Shown here piece after piece: positions 53,620-61,300 of a DNA stretch of 64,000 bases. How positions within the stretch are numbered: position 1 is the first letter of the stretch; every line of letters starts with the position of its first letter. The DNA is from DASQZK01 sp963732905 (GTDB lineage Bacteria; Bacteroidota; Bacteroidia; Bacteroidales; GCA-2748055). The notes under the pieces were generated by a model. The model was given only the letters and a program-made list of their open reading frames with translations. It was not told the origin of the DNA and ran no database searches. The stretch spans positions 1,054,001 to 1,118,000 of the forward strand of contig CAVTBM010000008.1 in the NCBI GenBank assembly GCA_963732905.1, given 5' to 3'. The position numbers were made by a program, and so were the translations under genes.

Positions 53620-54921
53620 ATGAAGTACAGACTGCTATTCATTTTGCTTTCGGCCGTTTTATTGCCGGGGGTAAAGGTCATGGCACAGGAAGACTATGCA
53701 CCCGGATTTATTATTAACTCTTCCGGCGACACCATCCAGGGTTTCATTGATCAACAGGACTACATGGCCAGCTTCCGGGAATGTAACTTTAAGTCTTCCC
53801 CTGATGCCGGTCCGGTAAAATACATGCCGAAGGATATCAGGGGCTATCATTTTAACAAGGGGAAAATGTTCGTTTCGAAAAAGGTGGAGTTTCATGGTGA
53901 TTCCACAGACCTTTTCCTCGAATGCCTGCTCGATGGTATTGCAGATATCTATCTGCTGAAAGAAAATGGAGCACCGCAATATTTTATTGAAAAACAAGGC
54001 GAAGGATTGCATGAGCTTATCCGCGAAGAGAAAGATGAATACAGAACGGTTGATAATACAATGGGGTATCCAGGCGAGAAGCATGTACGGATGGTGAAAA
54101 ACAAGTATCTGGGTATTCTGCATAGTACGTTCAGTGATGACAGGCAACTGTACGATAAAATCGACCAAACACCTCTGACTGCAAAGGGCCTGATACGGAT
54201 CTCGAAATCATACCATAATGATGTTTGTACCGATTACAACTGCATAGATTATACCCGTAACATGGGAAGTAAATTTTCCTACGGTATAAAAACCGGTATC
54301 AATCAGTCATGGGCAGGTATAAAAGATGCTGAAGGTTCAACGACGGATATCCGGATGATCTATGGGTTACAAATGATATTTCATCCCCCGCTCATCTCAA
54401 AAAATTTAGGATTTGGATTGGGCATTATGGGATCCCGCTTCCATATTAAAAATATTTATACCGGAGATGTCTTAGAACATTGGGGCGGATGGGATGGGAT
54501 GAATGTGGAAACCAGTTATCAAATATTGCAAATTCCGGTATTCCTGCAGTATACATTTCCATTCTCAAAGATTCAGCCTGTTGCAGAGTTTGGCTATAAT
54601 AACGAATTCCATCTGAATACTACATCTTCCGTCAATAAAGTTACCCGGTTTGGTGATGTCCCTGCCATATTAAGTTCCCCCTCATTTTACAGTTTCGGAT
54701 TATTCGCCGGAGCAGGGGCAAAAATCAGATGCAATGACAAGCTGCACTTGAACCTGATGGTGGATTATCAGTATATGATCCAGAGCACGTTTGTTTTAAA
54801 TGCATCAAAATATACCGATGAAAATCAGGGTCTTCCAATACTGGATCTTATATACCGGAAATCTGTCATTTTTACCGCCGGCCTGGAGATTGACCTCGAC
54901 AAAAAACAGGTCAAAAAATGA
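53620..54921 (+). CDS. Array paralog 4: secreted protein with C-terminal beta-barrel, unknown function
   Basis: 433 aa, intact. Signal peptide MKYRLLFILLSAVLLPGVKV then MAQ|EDYAPG. The N-terminal domain has FIINSSGDTIQGFIDQQDY, FRECNFKSS, YMPKDIRGYHFNKGK, FLECLLDGIADIYLLKENG, and DVCTDYNCIDYTRNM (Cys-x4-Cys). The barrel region shows aromatic-ended strands (FLQYTFPFSKIQPVAEFGYN, GLFAGAGAKIRCNDKLHLNL) and ends KSVIFTAGLEIDLDKKQVKK. It overlaps the frame of paralog 5 by 4 bp at its stop. It is closest to paralog 5. The array context argues for duplication and divergence of a surface protein. Confidence 0.75.
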   Translation: MKYRLLFILLSAVLLPGVKVMAQEDYAPGFIINSSGDTIQGFIDQQDYMASFRECNFKSSPDAGPVKYMPKDIRGYHFNKGKMFVSKKVEFHGDSTDLFLECLLDGIADIYLLKENGAPQYFIEKQGEGLHELIREEKDEYRTVDNTMGYPGEKHVRMVKNKYLGILHSTFSDDRQLYDKIDQTPLTAKGLIRISKSYHNDVCTDYNCIDYTRNMGSKFSYGIKTGINQSWAGIKDAEGSTTDIRMIYGLQMIFHPPLISKNLGFGLGIMGSRFHIKNIYTGDVLEHWGGWDGMNVETSYQILQIPVFLQYTFPFSKIQPVAEFGYNNEFHLNTTSSVNKVTRFGDVPAILSSPSFYSFGLFAGAGAKIRCNDKLHLNLMVDYQYMIQSTFVLNASKYTDENQGLPILDLIYRKSVIFTAGLEIDLDKKQVKK

Positions 54922-54968
54922 AGATCGGAAACACGACAAATTCAGATATACAGACTAAAAACTATACA

Positions 54969-56264
54969 ATGAAAACCAGTACACTAAAACAAAAATTGTT
55001 ATTCTTCATTTTTCCGGCACTTATCCTTCCGGGATTAAAAATCAACGCACAGAACGACTTTGCCTCCGGATATATCATCGAGGTTTCAGGCGATACGGTT
55101 CAGGGATGGATTAATCAGAAGGATTACCTCACCAGCTTCCGGGAATGTACCTTCAAGTCTTCCCCCGATGCCAGCACGGTAAAGTACGGGCCGACAGATA
55201 TCAGGGCCTATCATTTTGACAAAGGGAAGATGTTTGTTTCAAAGAAAGTGCTTTTTCACGGTGATTCGACTGACCTTTTCCTCGAATGCCTGCTCGATGG
55301 TATTGCAGATATTTATTTCCTGAAAGAAAACGGGGGACCCCATTATTTTGTAGAAAAAGCCGGGTTTGGACTTCAGGAATTGCTTGTCGAAGAAAAAAAA
55401 GTGACACAGGAGGTCGAAAATGTTGAAGGTATAATGGAAAAGAAGGATTTTTTAGTCAAACATGACCGTTACAAAGGGGTATTGCAGGCAGCTTTCGTCG
55501 ATGACAGACCACTATACAATAAAATCAACCAAACACCTTTAACTCCAAGGGGTCTGATAAGAATTTCGAAGAATTATCATAATGATATTTGTACCGATTA
55601 TGCCTGTATCGACTATACCCGTAACCTGGACACGAAATTCTCCTACGGTGCAAAAACCGGTGTTATCCAATCGTGGTGCGAAATGTCTGATATAAAAGGA
55701 GGCAGCGCGGATCTAAGTATGCTTTACGGCCTGGAGATGCAATTTCATCTACCCTTCCTGTCCAAAAACCTTGGAATAGGTGTAGGATTTTTGGGATCCG
55801 CCAATCATTTTCACGATATTTTTACAGGTCCGAAACTTGAAGAGTATAATGGATTGGACGGCATGGATGTGGAAACCCGTTACGACATCCTCAGGATCCC
55901 CATATTTCTTCAATATTCATTTCCTGTAAAAAAGATTGAGACAGTAATTGAAATTGGATACAATAACGATTTTCACCGTAACATCAAATCTTCTGTTTCT
56001 GAATTAGGCTACTGGGGAGAACTTCCCGGGTCGGCATATGCTTCATCATACCGTTACGGGTTATTTGGCGGTGCGGGTCTGAAATTCAAATTAAGCGACC
56101 GCATCAAACTGAACTGCATGGCGGATTATATTTATACTGCACCCGGAACTGCCTCTGAAGACGGAGCTTTATATCTGCAGTATAATCATTCCCCGGTGGT
56201 CGATTTTATCTCTATACGTTCTGTCTCCTTAACTTTTGGGGCTGAATTTAAACTGAATAAATAA
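54969..56264 (+). CDS. Array paralog 5: secreted protein with C-terminal beta-barrel, unknown function
   Basis: 431 aa from ATG 54969, which opens the signal peptide (KQKLLFFIFPALILPGLKIN, then AQ). A longer frame from ATG 54918 overlaps the stop of paralog 4 but would put 17 residues before the signal. Family blocks are YIIEVSGDTVQGWINQKDY, FRECTFKSSPDAS, DSTDLFLECLLDGIADIYF, DICTDYACIDYTRNL and a barrel ending ISIRSVSLTFGAEFKLNK. A 41-base stretch (55272-55312) is identical to paralog 4 (53908-53948), including synonymous positions. Intact and plausibly co-transcribed with paralog 4. Confidence 0.75.
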   Translation: MKTSTLKQKLLFFIFPALILPGLKINAQNDFASGYIIEVSGDTVQGWINQKDYLTSFRECTFKSSPDASTVKYGPTDIRAYHFDKGKMFVSKKVLFHGDSTDLFLECLLDGIADIYFLKENGGPHYFVEKAGFGLQELLVEEKKVTQEVENVEGIMEKKDFLVKHDRYKGVLQAAFVDDRPLYNKINQTPLTPRGLIRISKNYHNDICTDYACIDYTRNLDTKFSYGAKTGVIQSWCEMSDIKGGSADLSMLYGLEMQFHLPFLSKNLGIGVGFLGSANHFHDIFTGPKLEEYNGLDGMDVETRYDILRIPIFLQYSFPVKKIETVIEIGYNNDFHRNIKSSVSELGYWGELPGSAYASSYRYGLFGGAGLKFKLSDRIKLNCMADYIYTAPGTASEDGALYLQYNHSPVVDFISIRSVSLTFGAEFKLNK

Positions 56265-56275
56265 CCCGGAAGAAA

Positions 56276-56494
56276 TTGGGATTATTGATTGACGTGAAGG
56301 CAAACTATCTGAGGGGAATCATTGTGGGGGCCGGTATCTCCTATGATATAAAGAAAAAAGCAAGGATTAAGATGATGCTGGAATATGAAAATCAAAGTCC
56401 CCGGATCTCATCAACACACTGGGAATATTTAAATGAGCCCACTATCCGGTCAGTATCGATGACAATGGGGGCTAGATTCAATCTGGACATATAG
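56276..56494 (+). pseudogene. Array paralog 6: orphan C-terminal fragment
   Basis: A 72-codon frame (from TTG 56276) encodes only the last strands of the barrel: IIVGAGISYDIKKKARIKMM and TIRSVSMTMGARFNLDI, matching the ends of paralogs 5 and 7. No signal peptide or N-terminal domain precedes it; it starts 11 bp after paralog 5. It is most simply the leftover of a copy whose front was deleted by recombination between neighbours. It is unlikely to make a functional product. Confidence 0.7.
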
Positions 56495-56548
56495 AATTTT
56501 CGGTTTCCTGGAATGAAATCATGAGAGTTTAACTTGCAATAGGTTTAT

Positions 56549-57778
56549 ATGAGACACTTTCTTCAAATCTGTGTCCTGCTTCTACCCGTGCTTTCATCTG
56601 TCAGCGCATGGTCACAGTCCGCCTTTGCACGCGGCTATATCATTAAAGAAAACAATGATACCATTTATGGACTCATGAACAGGAAAAGCTATATTGCAAA
56701 CAGCCGTCAGTGTTCTTTCAAAAAGTCAGCCGGTGATAGTGTAGAATTATTCAAACCGGATGAAATCAAAGCTTACCGGTACTTCAGCGGGCAGTATTAC
56801 ATTTCAAAAAAGATCCTGCTGGACGGAGATTCTGCGCAGGTCTTTCTTGAATTTCTTGTGGACGGTATAGCAGACCTGTACTATCTTAAAGAATGGGGAA
56901 TCGAACATTATTACCTTGAAAAAGCCGATAAGGGTATAACTGAACTGAGCCAGGAAAATAGGACCGTATATAAAAACCTGCAGGAATTTACCTCTACATA
57001 TGATAAATATAAAGGAATCCTGAAGTATGTCTTTGAAGATGATAAATCCCTGTACAGGAAAATAGATCAGACACCTCTTAATGTCAGGTCAATGGTTAGC
57101 CTTACCAAAGACTATCATAATGACGTTTGTAATGACTATTCCTGTATCGATTACTCCCGGAATCTTCATTCGGTTTTAAGCTATGGAATGATGGGAAGCA
57201 TCCTTTTTGCACGACTGGGACTTAAAGACTCAAAAGGCTTTACCTGGAGTGTCAACCCTGCATACGGCATTATATTTCAAATCAATCCGACCTTCTGGTC
57301 AGACAACTGGTCATTCAGTGCAAGCATTATGAATGCCTTCATGCACTTTAAAGGCATCTTTGATAAGGGCATGCCAAACGGGACATACACACTACATTAT
57401 GATATAGACTATAAATACATCAGTCTCATGGTCCCTTTAAAGGTAAATTACACAATTCCAAGGAATAACATGAGAATCAGGTTTGACCTGGGTCTGGATA
57501 ATATTTTCCTCCCGGAAAAGACCCTTAATGTGGACTGGTATTATTATGAAAATCTGAAATACAGCGAGGAGGAGCATCCTCCGGCTTATGAGATAGGTTA
57601 CTCAGCTGGCGCCGGCTTATTGTATGACTTGAATAAAAAATGGACCCTCCAGACTTCGCTGGATTATGAATTACAAACCACTCAGCATTTGAATAAGTGG
57701 CACACAGATTTAATGAATCAACAGGTCATCCATAATGTGATGTTTAGTTTTGGGGCGATAATTAAAGTAGGCAACTAA
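56549..57778 (+). CDS. Array paralog 7: secreted protein with C-terminal beta-barrel, unknown function
   Basis: 409 aa, intact. Signal peptide MRHFLQICVLLLPVLSSVSA, then WSQ. The N-terminal domain shows GYIIKENNDTIYGLMNRKSY, SRQCSFKKSAGD, FKPDEIKAYRYFSGQYY, FLEFLVDGIADLYYLKEWG and DVCNDYSCIDYSRNL. The barrel ends QQVIHNVMFSFGAIIKVGN, the usual hydrophobic terminus with aromatic. It lacks a stretch present between the two N-terminal blocks of paralogs 3-5. It is the last unit of the array, 18 bp before the convergent helicase gene. The function is unknown. Confidence 0.75.
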   Translation: MRHFLQICVLLLPVLSSVSAWSQSAFARGYIIKENNDTIYGLMNRKSYIANSRQCSFKKSAGDSVELFKPDEIKAYRYFSGQYYISKKILLDGDSAQVFLEFLVDGIADLYYLKEWGIEHYYLEKADKGITELSQENRTVYKNLQEFTSTYDKYKGILKYVFEDDKSLYRKIDQTPLNVRSMVSLTKDYHNDVCNDYSCIDYSRNLHSVLSYGMMGSILFARLGLKDSKGFTWSVNPAYGIIFQINPTFWSDNWSFSASIMNAFMHFKGIFDKGMPNGTYTLHYDIDYKYISLMVPLKVNYTIPRNNMRIRFDLGLDNIFLPEKTLNVDWYYYENLKYSEEEHPPAYEIGYSAGAGLLYDLNKKWTLQTSLDYELQTTQHLNKWHTDLMNQQVIHNVMFSFGAIIKVGN

Positions 57779-57796
57779 AACCATAAAGGATTTTCC

Positions 57797-59212
57797 TCAC
57801 CCAAAAAATTCCCCGGGGAAATTCACCAGGTAAAGCTTTTCCGTGGCCCGGGTGACGGCAGTATACATCCACCGCAGGTATTCGATACTGATCATATCTT
57901 CCCTGAAGAATCCCGGATCGATAAAGACAGCCTTCCACTGACCACCCTGGGCTTTATGGCAGGTCACCGCATAGGCGAACTTCACCTGCAGGGCATTGAA
58001 CCAGCGGTCCTGGATCACCTTTTCCGTCTGTTTTTTACGGTTACTTTCGTCTGCATAGTCTTCCATGACGGCGTTGAAAAATTCCTTCTGCCGGTCAAGC
58101 GGCAGGGATGCGGTATCGATGGCCAGGGTGTCAAGGTTTATGATGGCATCCAGCTCCAGCTTCTCATAATCGGTGAAACTCAGGCTCACTTCTGCAAACC
58201 TGTAACCATAGAGGGTCTGGTATCTGTGAATCCGCTCCACTTTAGCGATGTCACCGTTGGCGATAAAATCAAGTTTTTCGGCTGCAGAGGTCCAGTAATA
58301 ATTGTTTTTAACGATCATCAGAAGATCGTTCATGGCGATCTCTTCTTCCCTCCAGAGGATCTGGTTTCGGATTCCCTGGTTAAAGCGGTTAGCCCTCTTG
58401 TTTGATCTGCTCACCACTATGGTGTCGTTTTCTCCGTAGCGTGAATAGCAGTTTTCCAGTTCGTCGAGAAGTTCAGCCCCGCCTATCCGCTCAATATCCG
58501 GAAAATCATCCGTATTGAACCTGGGCAACTCAGGCCGGTTTTCTTCTATCAGTCTGCGAAGACTTGTTGCATTAGCCAGGATTCCTGAGTCTTCGGCCTG
58601 CCTCATCACATCCCGTAGATAAACGTCCGTAACAACGAACCCCATGGATTCAAGTCTTCGTTTATCCAGTGCGGGGCTGATATCCAGGCCCACCGGGGGA
58701 AGCTGTGCAGTATCACCGATCAGTATAAGATGACAATGGCTTCCTGATTGCACATATTGGTCCAGGTCGGATAAGAGATCCCCCGAGCCGAAGAGACTGT
58801 TTTCCGTGTTGCGGTCACCAATCATTGAGGCTTCATCGACGATGAAGAAGGTGTTCCTGTGCAGGTTCCTGTCGAGTACGAAATTGCCTAAGCCATCCCT
58901 GCCTGATTGCTGACGGTAGATTTTTTTATGAATGGTATAGGCAGAATGACCCGTATACGAAGAAAGGACCTTGGCCGCCCGGCCGGTGGGAGCCAGAAGA
59001 ACCGACTGTTGTTTTAATTCTGCCAGCGTACGTACTAAAGCGTTGACTATGGTCGTTTTGCCTGTACCGGCATAGCCTTTGATCAGGAAAAGTTCCCGGT
59101 TTCCCGGTGAACTGACATATCCGGATAAAGATTCCAGGAGGATTTCCTGTCCAGGAGTGGGCTCAAAATCCAGATTTTTCCTTAGTTCCTGCTCAATATA
59201 GTTTTTCAACAT
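57797..59212 (-). CDS. RecD-like ATP-dependent DNA helicase
   Basis: 471-aa superfamily 1B helicase, a short RecD2/AAA_30 type acting 5' to 3' on DNA. It has Walker A IKGYAGTGKTTIVNAL (residues 46-53 core), Walker B FIVDEASMIGD, motif III LILIGDTAQLPPVG, and the C-terminal UvrD_C_2 motif AVTCHKAQGGQWKAVFIDP followed by MYTAVTRATEKLYLVNFP. No RecB or RecC is adjacent. ATG 59212 (MLKNYIEQEL) fits the family; a longer frame from 59287 is less likely since it enters the divergent promoter region. It probably works in DNA repair or recombination. Confidence 0.85.
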   Translation of the reverse strand: MLKNYIEQELRKNLDFEPTPGQEILLESLSGYVSSPGNRELFLIKGYAGTGKTTIVNALVRTLAELKQQSVLLAPTGRAAKVLSSYTGHSAYTIHKKIYRQQSGRDGLGNFVLDRNLHRNTFFIVDEASMIGDRNTENSLFGSGDLLSDLDQYVQSGSHCHLILIGDTAQLPPVGLDISPALDKRRLESMGFVVTDVYLRDVMRQAEDSGILANATSLRRLIEENRPELPRFNTDDFPDIERIGGAELLDELENCYSRYGENDTIVVSRSNKRANRFNQGIRNQILWREEEIAMNDLLMIVKNNYYWTSAAEKLDFIANGDIAKVERIHRYQTLYGYRFAEVSLSFTDYEKLELDAIINLDTLAIDTASLPLDRQKEFFNAVMEDYADESNRKKQTEKVIQDRWFNALQVKFAYAVTCHKAQGGQWKAVFIDPGFFREDMISIEYLRWMYTAVTRATEKLYLVNFPGEFFG

Positions 59213-59240
59213 GCCTGCAAAGAAATGATAAATTTCAAAT

Positions 59241-59267
59241 TTTGAATTATTTTTTTTGCTAAATTTG
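59241..59267 (+). promoter_or_regulatory. Possible promoter for the 59303 operon
   Basis: TTTG (59241-59244) and TAAATTTG (59260-59267) with a 15-bp spacer fit the Bacteroidota pattern, 35 bp before the ATG at 59303. The spacer is slightly short. Confidence 0.45.
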
Positions 59268-59302
59268 TCCGCAAACGATAAAACCATTTAACAACCATTA
59301 GA

Positions 59303-59938
59303 ATGAGAACAGTTCTCCAAATCATCATGGCCATAGCAATCCTTTTCCTGGGGTATCTTGTAGTTGACAGTATCATGAACCCGATCCGCTTTAACAAGGC
59401 TAAAAATTATAGAGAAAAGATTACCATTGACAGGATGATACAAATTCGTGAAGCCCAAAAGGCATACAAGGATATTAAACTGAGTTACACGGGAAGTTTC
59501 GATACACTGATTTCATTCCTTGAAAATGATTCATTCGCCATTACCAAAGCAATCGGTATGATTCCTGAAACTCTCATTGATTCGGTTGGTATTGAAAAAG
59601 CCAGGGTTATTGCGCTAAGGGAAGGCATTATCAAGCGGTCGATCACCAAAGTTCCTGTTAAGGATTCCCTTTTCGGAAAAAATTTTCCTGTTGACTCTCT
59701 GCGGTATGTTCCCTTCACCAAAGGTAAGCAATTCAGCATGAAATCCGGTGAATATGTTACGCCCTCCAAACTTACTGTAAAAGTTGTCGAAGTCTATGTA
59801 CCTTACAGCATCCTGTTAAAGGGCCTCGATCCGCAGCTAGTGGTAAATTATGCCGATGAAAGGCAAAAGATCACCAATTACCCCGGTTTGAAATTTGGTT
59901 CTATGAACGAAGGGACACTAACCGGAAACTGGGAATAA
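59303..59938 (+). CDS. Membrane-anchored protein, function unknown
   Basis: 211 aa with one N-terminal transmembrane helix (VLQIIMAIAILFLGYLVVDS) and a periplasmic or outer soluble part. A helical stretch (RMIQIREAQKAYKDIKLSYT) resembles type IV pilin or GspG-like N-terminal helices only superficially. The remainder has repeated SLRYVPFTKGKQFSMKSGEY-type beta segments. Such genes are found beside DUF3822 and rsmD in Bacteroidota, as far as I recall. It is separated from the DUF3822 gene by 10 bp, so they form an operon. No function can be assigned. Confidence 0.65.
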   Translation: MRTVLQIIMAIAILFLGYLVVDSIMNPIRFNKAKNYREKITIDRMIQIREAQKAYKDIKLSYTGSFDTLISFLENDSFAITKAIGMIPETLIDSVGIEKARVIALREGIIKRSITKVPVKDSLFGKNFPVDSLRYVPFTKGKQFSMKSGEYVTPSKLTVKVVEVYVPYSILLKGLDPQLVVNYADERQKITNYPGLKFGSMNEGTLTGNWE

Positions 59939-59948
59939 TTATGGTCAC

Positions 59949-60773
59949 ATGAATGACTTCAAATACGTATCTGAACAGTACGACTTAAATAAAACCATTG
60001 CATACAGATTATCCATCCAGCTTAACCCGGATGGATTTTCTGTCTTAATCGCCGACATGCATAAGAATGTCATGTTCCTTTTGCACCGGCAAAGCGAAAC
60101 AAACGCTGAGAGCCTTACGGAATTAAAGGAAAATACGGCTCTGTTTCCCATCACCAAACTCAGGTTCAACAAGACGGTAATCCTTATCAACACACCGGAA
60201 TTTACTCTTGTCCCTCAGGAACTCTATACTGAGGATCTTAAAGGACTCTATTTTAAATATAATCATCCCCTGAAAGATTATGAAACTGTCATGGACTGTC
60301 AGCTTGAAATTCATAAGGCTGTCCTGCTTTTTAAACTGGATGAAAAATTCATCAGCCTGATCAAATCTTTCCATAATTCACCTGCAGTCGTTCATTCTTC
60401 CGTGCCATACCTGGAGTATATTAACTCATCGCCTTCTGCAGGAGATGTTTTATACATCCATCAAACCGGCCCTCTTCTCTCATTAAGCGCTTTAAGGAAT
60501 AACAGGTTGTTACTGCATAATCTCATAGATGTAGGGGAAGATAACGATGTTATATACTTTACCGTTAATACTTTAAAGCAGCTGGAGATGAGCCGTGAGA
60601 AGACGGAAATCATCTACTCCGGAACATTAAACAGGAACAGCAAAGCCATAGAGGTTTTATCCAGGTATGTGGATGGCATCCGTCCATTGAAAAATGAATT
60701 CCCGTTCGAGCTGGCAGGTAACCTGAATGAAAATTATTTCATCAATCTGCTAAAAAGTACAGGGTGCGTATAA
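59949..60773 (+). CDS. DUF3822 family protein
   Basis: 274-aa soluble protein of the DUF3822 family, an actin-like-ATPase-fold group restricted largely to Bacteroidota. The N-terminus has the family pattern KTIAYRLSIQLNPDGFSVLI, and the middle contains LVPQELYTEDLKGLYFKYNH. The C-terminal half has PLLSLSALRNNRLLLHNLID. It is always near rsmD in genomes I know. Here the rsmD start lies inside its last codons (10-bp overlap). The biochemical role is unknown; a link to ribosome biogenesis is suggested by its partner. Confidence 0.8.
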   Translation: MNDFKYVSEQYDLNKTIAYRLSIQLNPDGFSVLIADMHKNVMFLLHRQSETNAESLTELKENTALFPITKLRFNKTVILINTPEFTLVPQELYTEDLKGLYFKYNHPLKDYETVMDCQLEIHKAVLLFKLDEKFISLIKSFHNSPAVVHSSVPYLEYINSSPSAGDVLYIHQTGPLLSLSALRNNRLLLHNLIDVGEDNDVIYFTVNTLKQLEMSREKTEIIYSGTLNRNSKAIEVLSRYVDGIRPLKNEFPFELAGNLNENYFINLLKSTGCV

Positions 60774-61297
60774 TCAGTGGCAAATACAAAGGCAGGCAGA
60801 TTCATCCCCCTACTAATTTCAGGGCAAGACCAACTACCGATTTTGCCAGGGAGAGTTTATTTAACATCCTCAATAATTATTTCGATTTCGAGGGATTACA
60901 TGTACTCGATCTTTTTTCAGGGACCGGGAGCATAGGTTATGAATTTGCATCCAGGGGGGCCGCTGAGGTGGAAATGGTGGAAAAGAATTTCATTCATGCT
61001 GAATTTATCAAAAAGACCATCCTCACCATGGGTATGGAGCATGTGCGTGTCATCAAATCAGATGTTTTCAGGTACCTCGATAAGGCCGGTTCTTCGTTTG
61101 ATATCGTCTTTGCAGATCCGCCTTATGATCTGGTCGAATTTGAGCAAGTTCCGGTCAGAATACTGGAAAAGAAAATCCTGAACGGGGATGGATGGTTCAT
61201 CCTTGAGCATTCAAAACATTTTGACTTTACACACCTTCCCGGGTTCTTTGATCACAGATCGTATGGAAGCGTGAACTTCAGCATCTTCCGTCCTTAA
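60764..61297 (+). CDS. rsmD: 16S rRNA (guanine(966)-N(2))-methyltransferase
   Basis: 177-aa class I methyltransferase methylating G966 of 16S rRNA. It starts at GTG 60764 with the family sequence RIISGKYKGRQIHPPTNFRA, followed by RPTTDFARESLFNIL. The SAM loop is VLDLFSGTGSIGYEFASRGA and the catalytic motif VFADPPYDL (NPPY-type). The start overlaps the DUF3822 stop by 10 bp. It ends 3 bp before the convergent glycoside hydrolase stop, so the two transcripts run toward each other. Confidence 0.93.
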   Translation: MRIISGKYKGRQIHPPTNFRARPTTDFARESLFNILNNYFDFEGLHVLDLFSGTGSIGYEFASRGAAEVEMVEKNFIHAEFIKKTILTMGMEHVRVIKSDVFRYLDKAGSSFDIVFADPPYDLVEFEQVPVRILEKKILNGDGWFILEHSKHFDFTHLPGFFDHRSYGSVNFSIFRP

Positions 61298-61300
61298 TCG

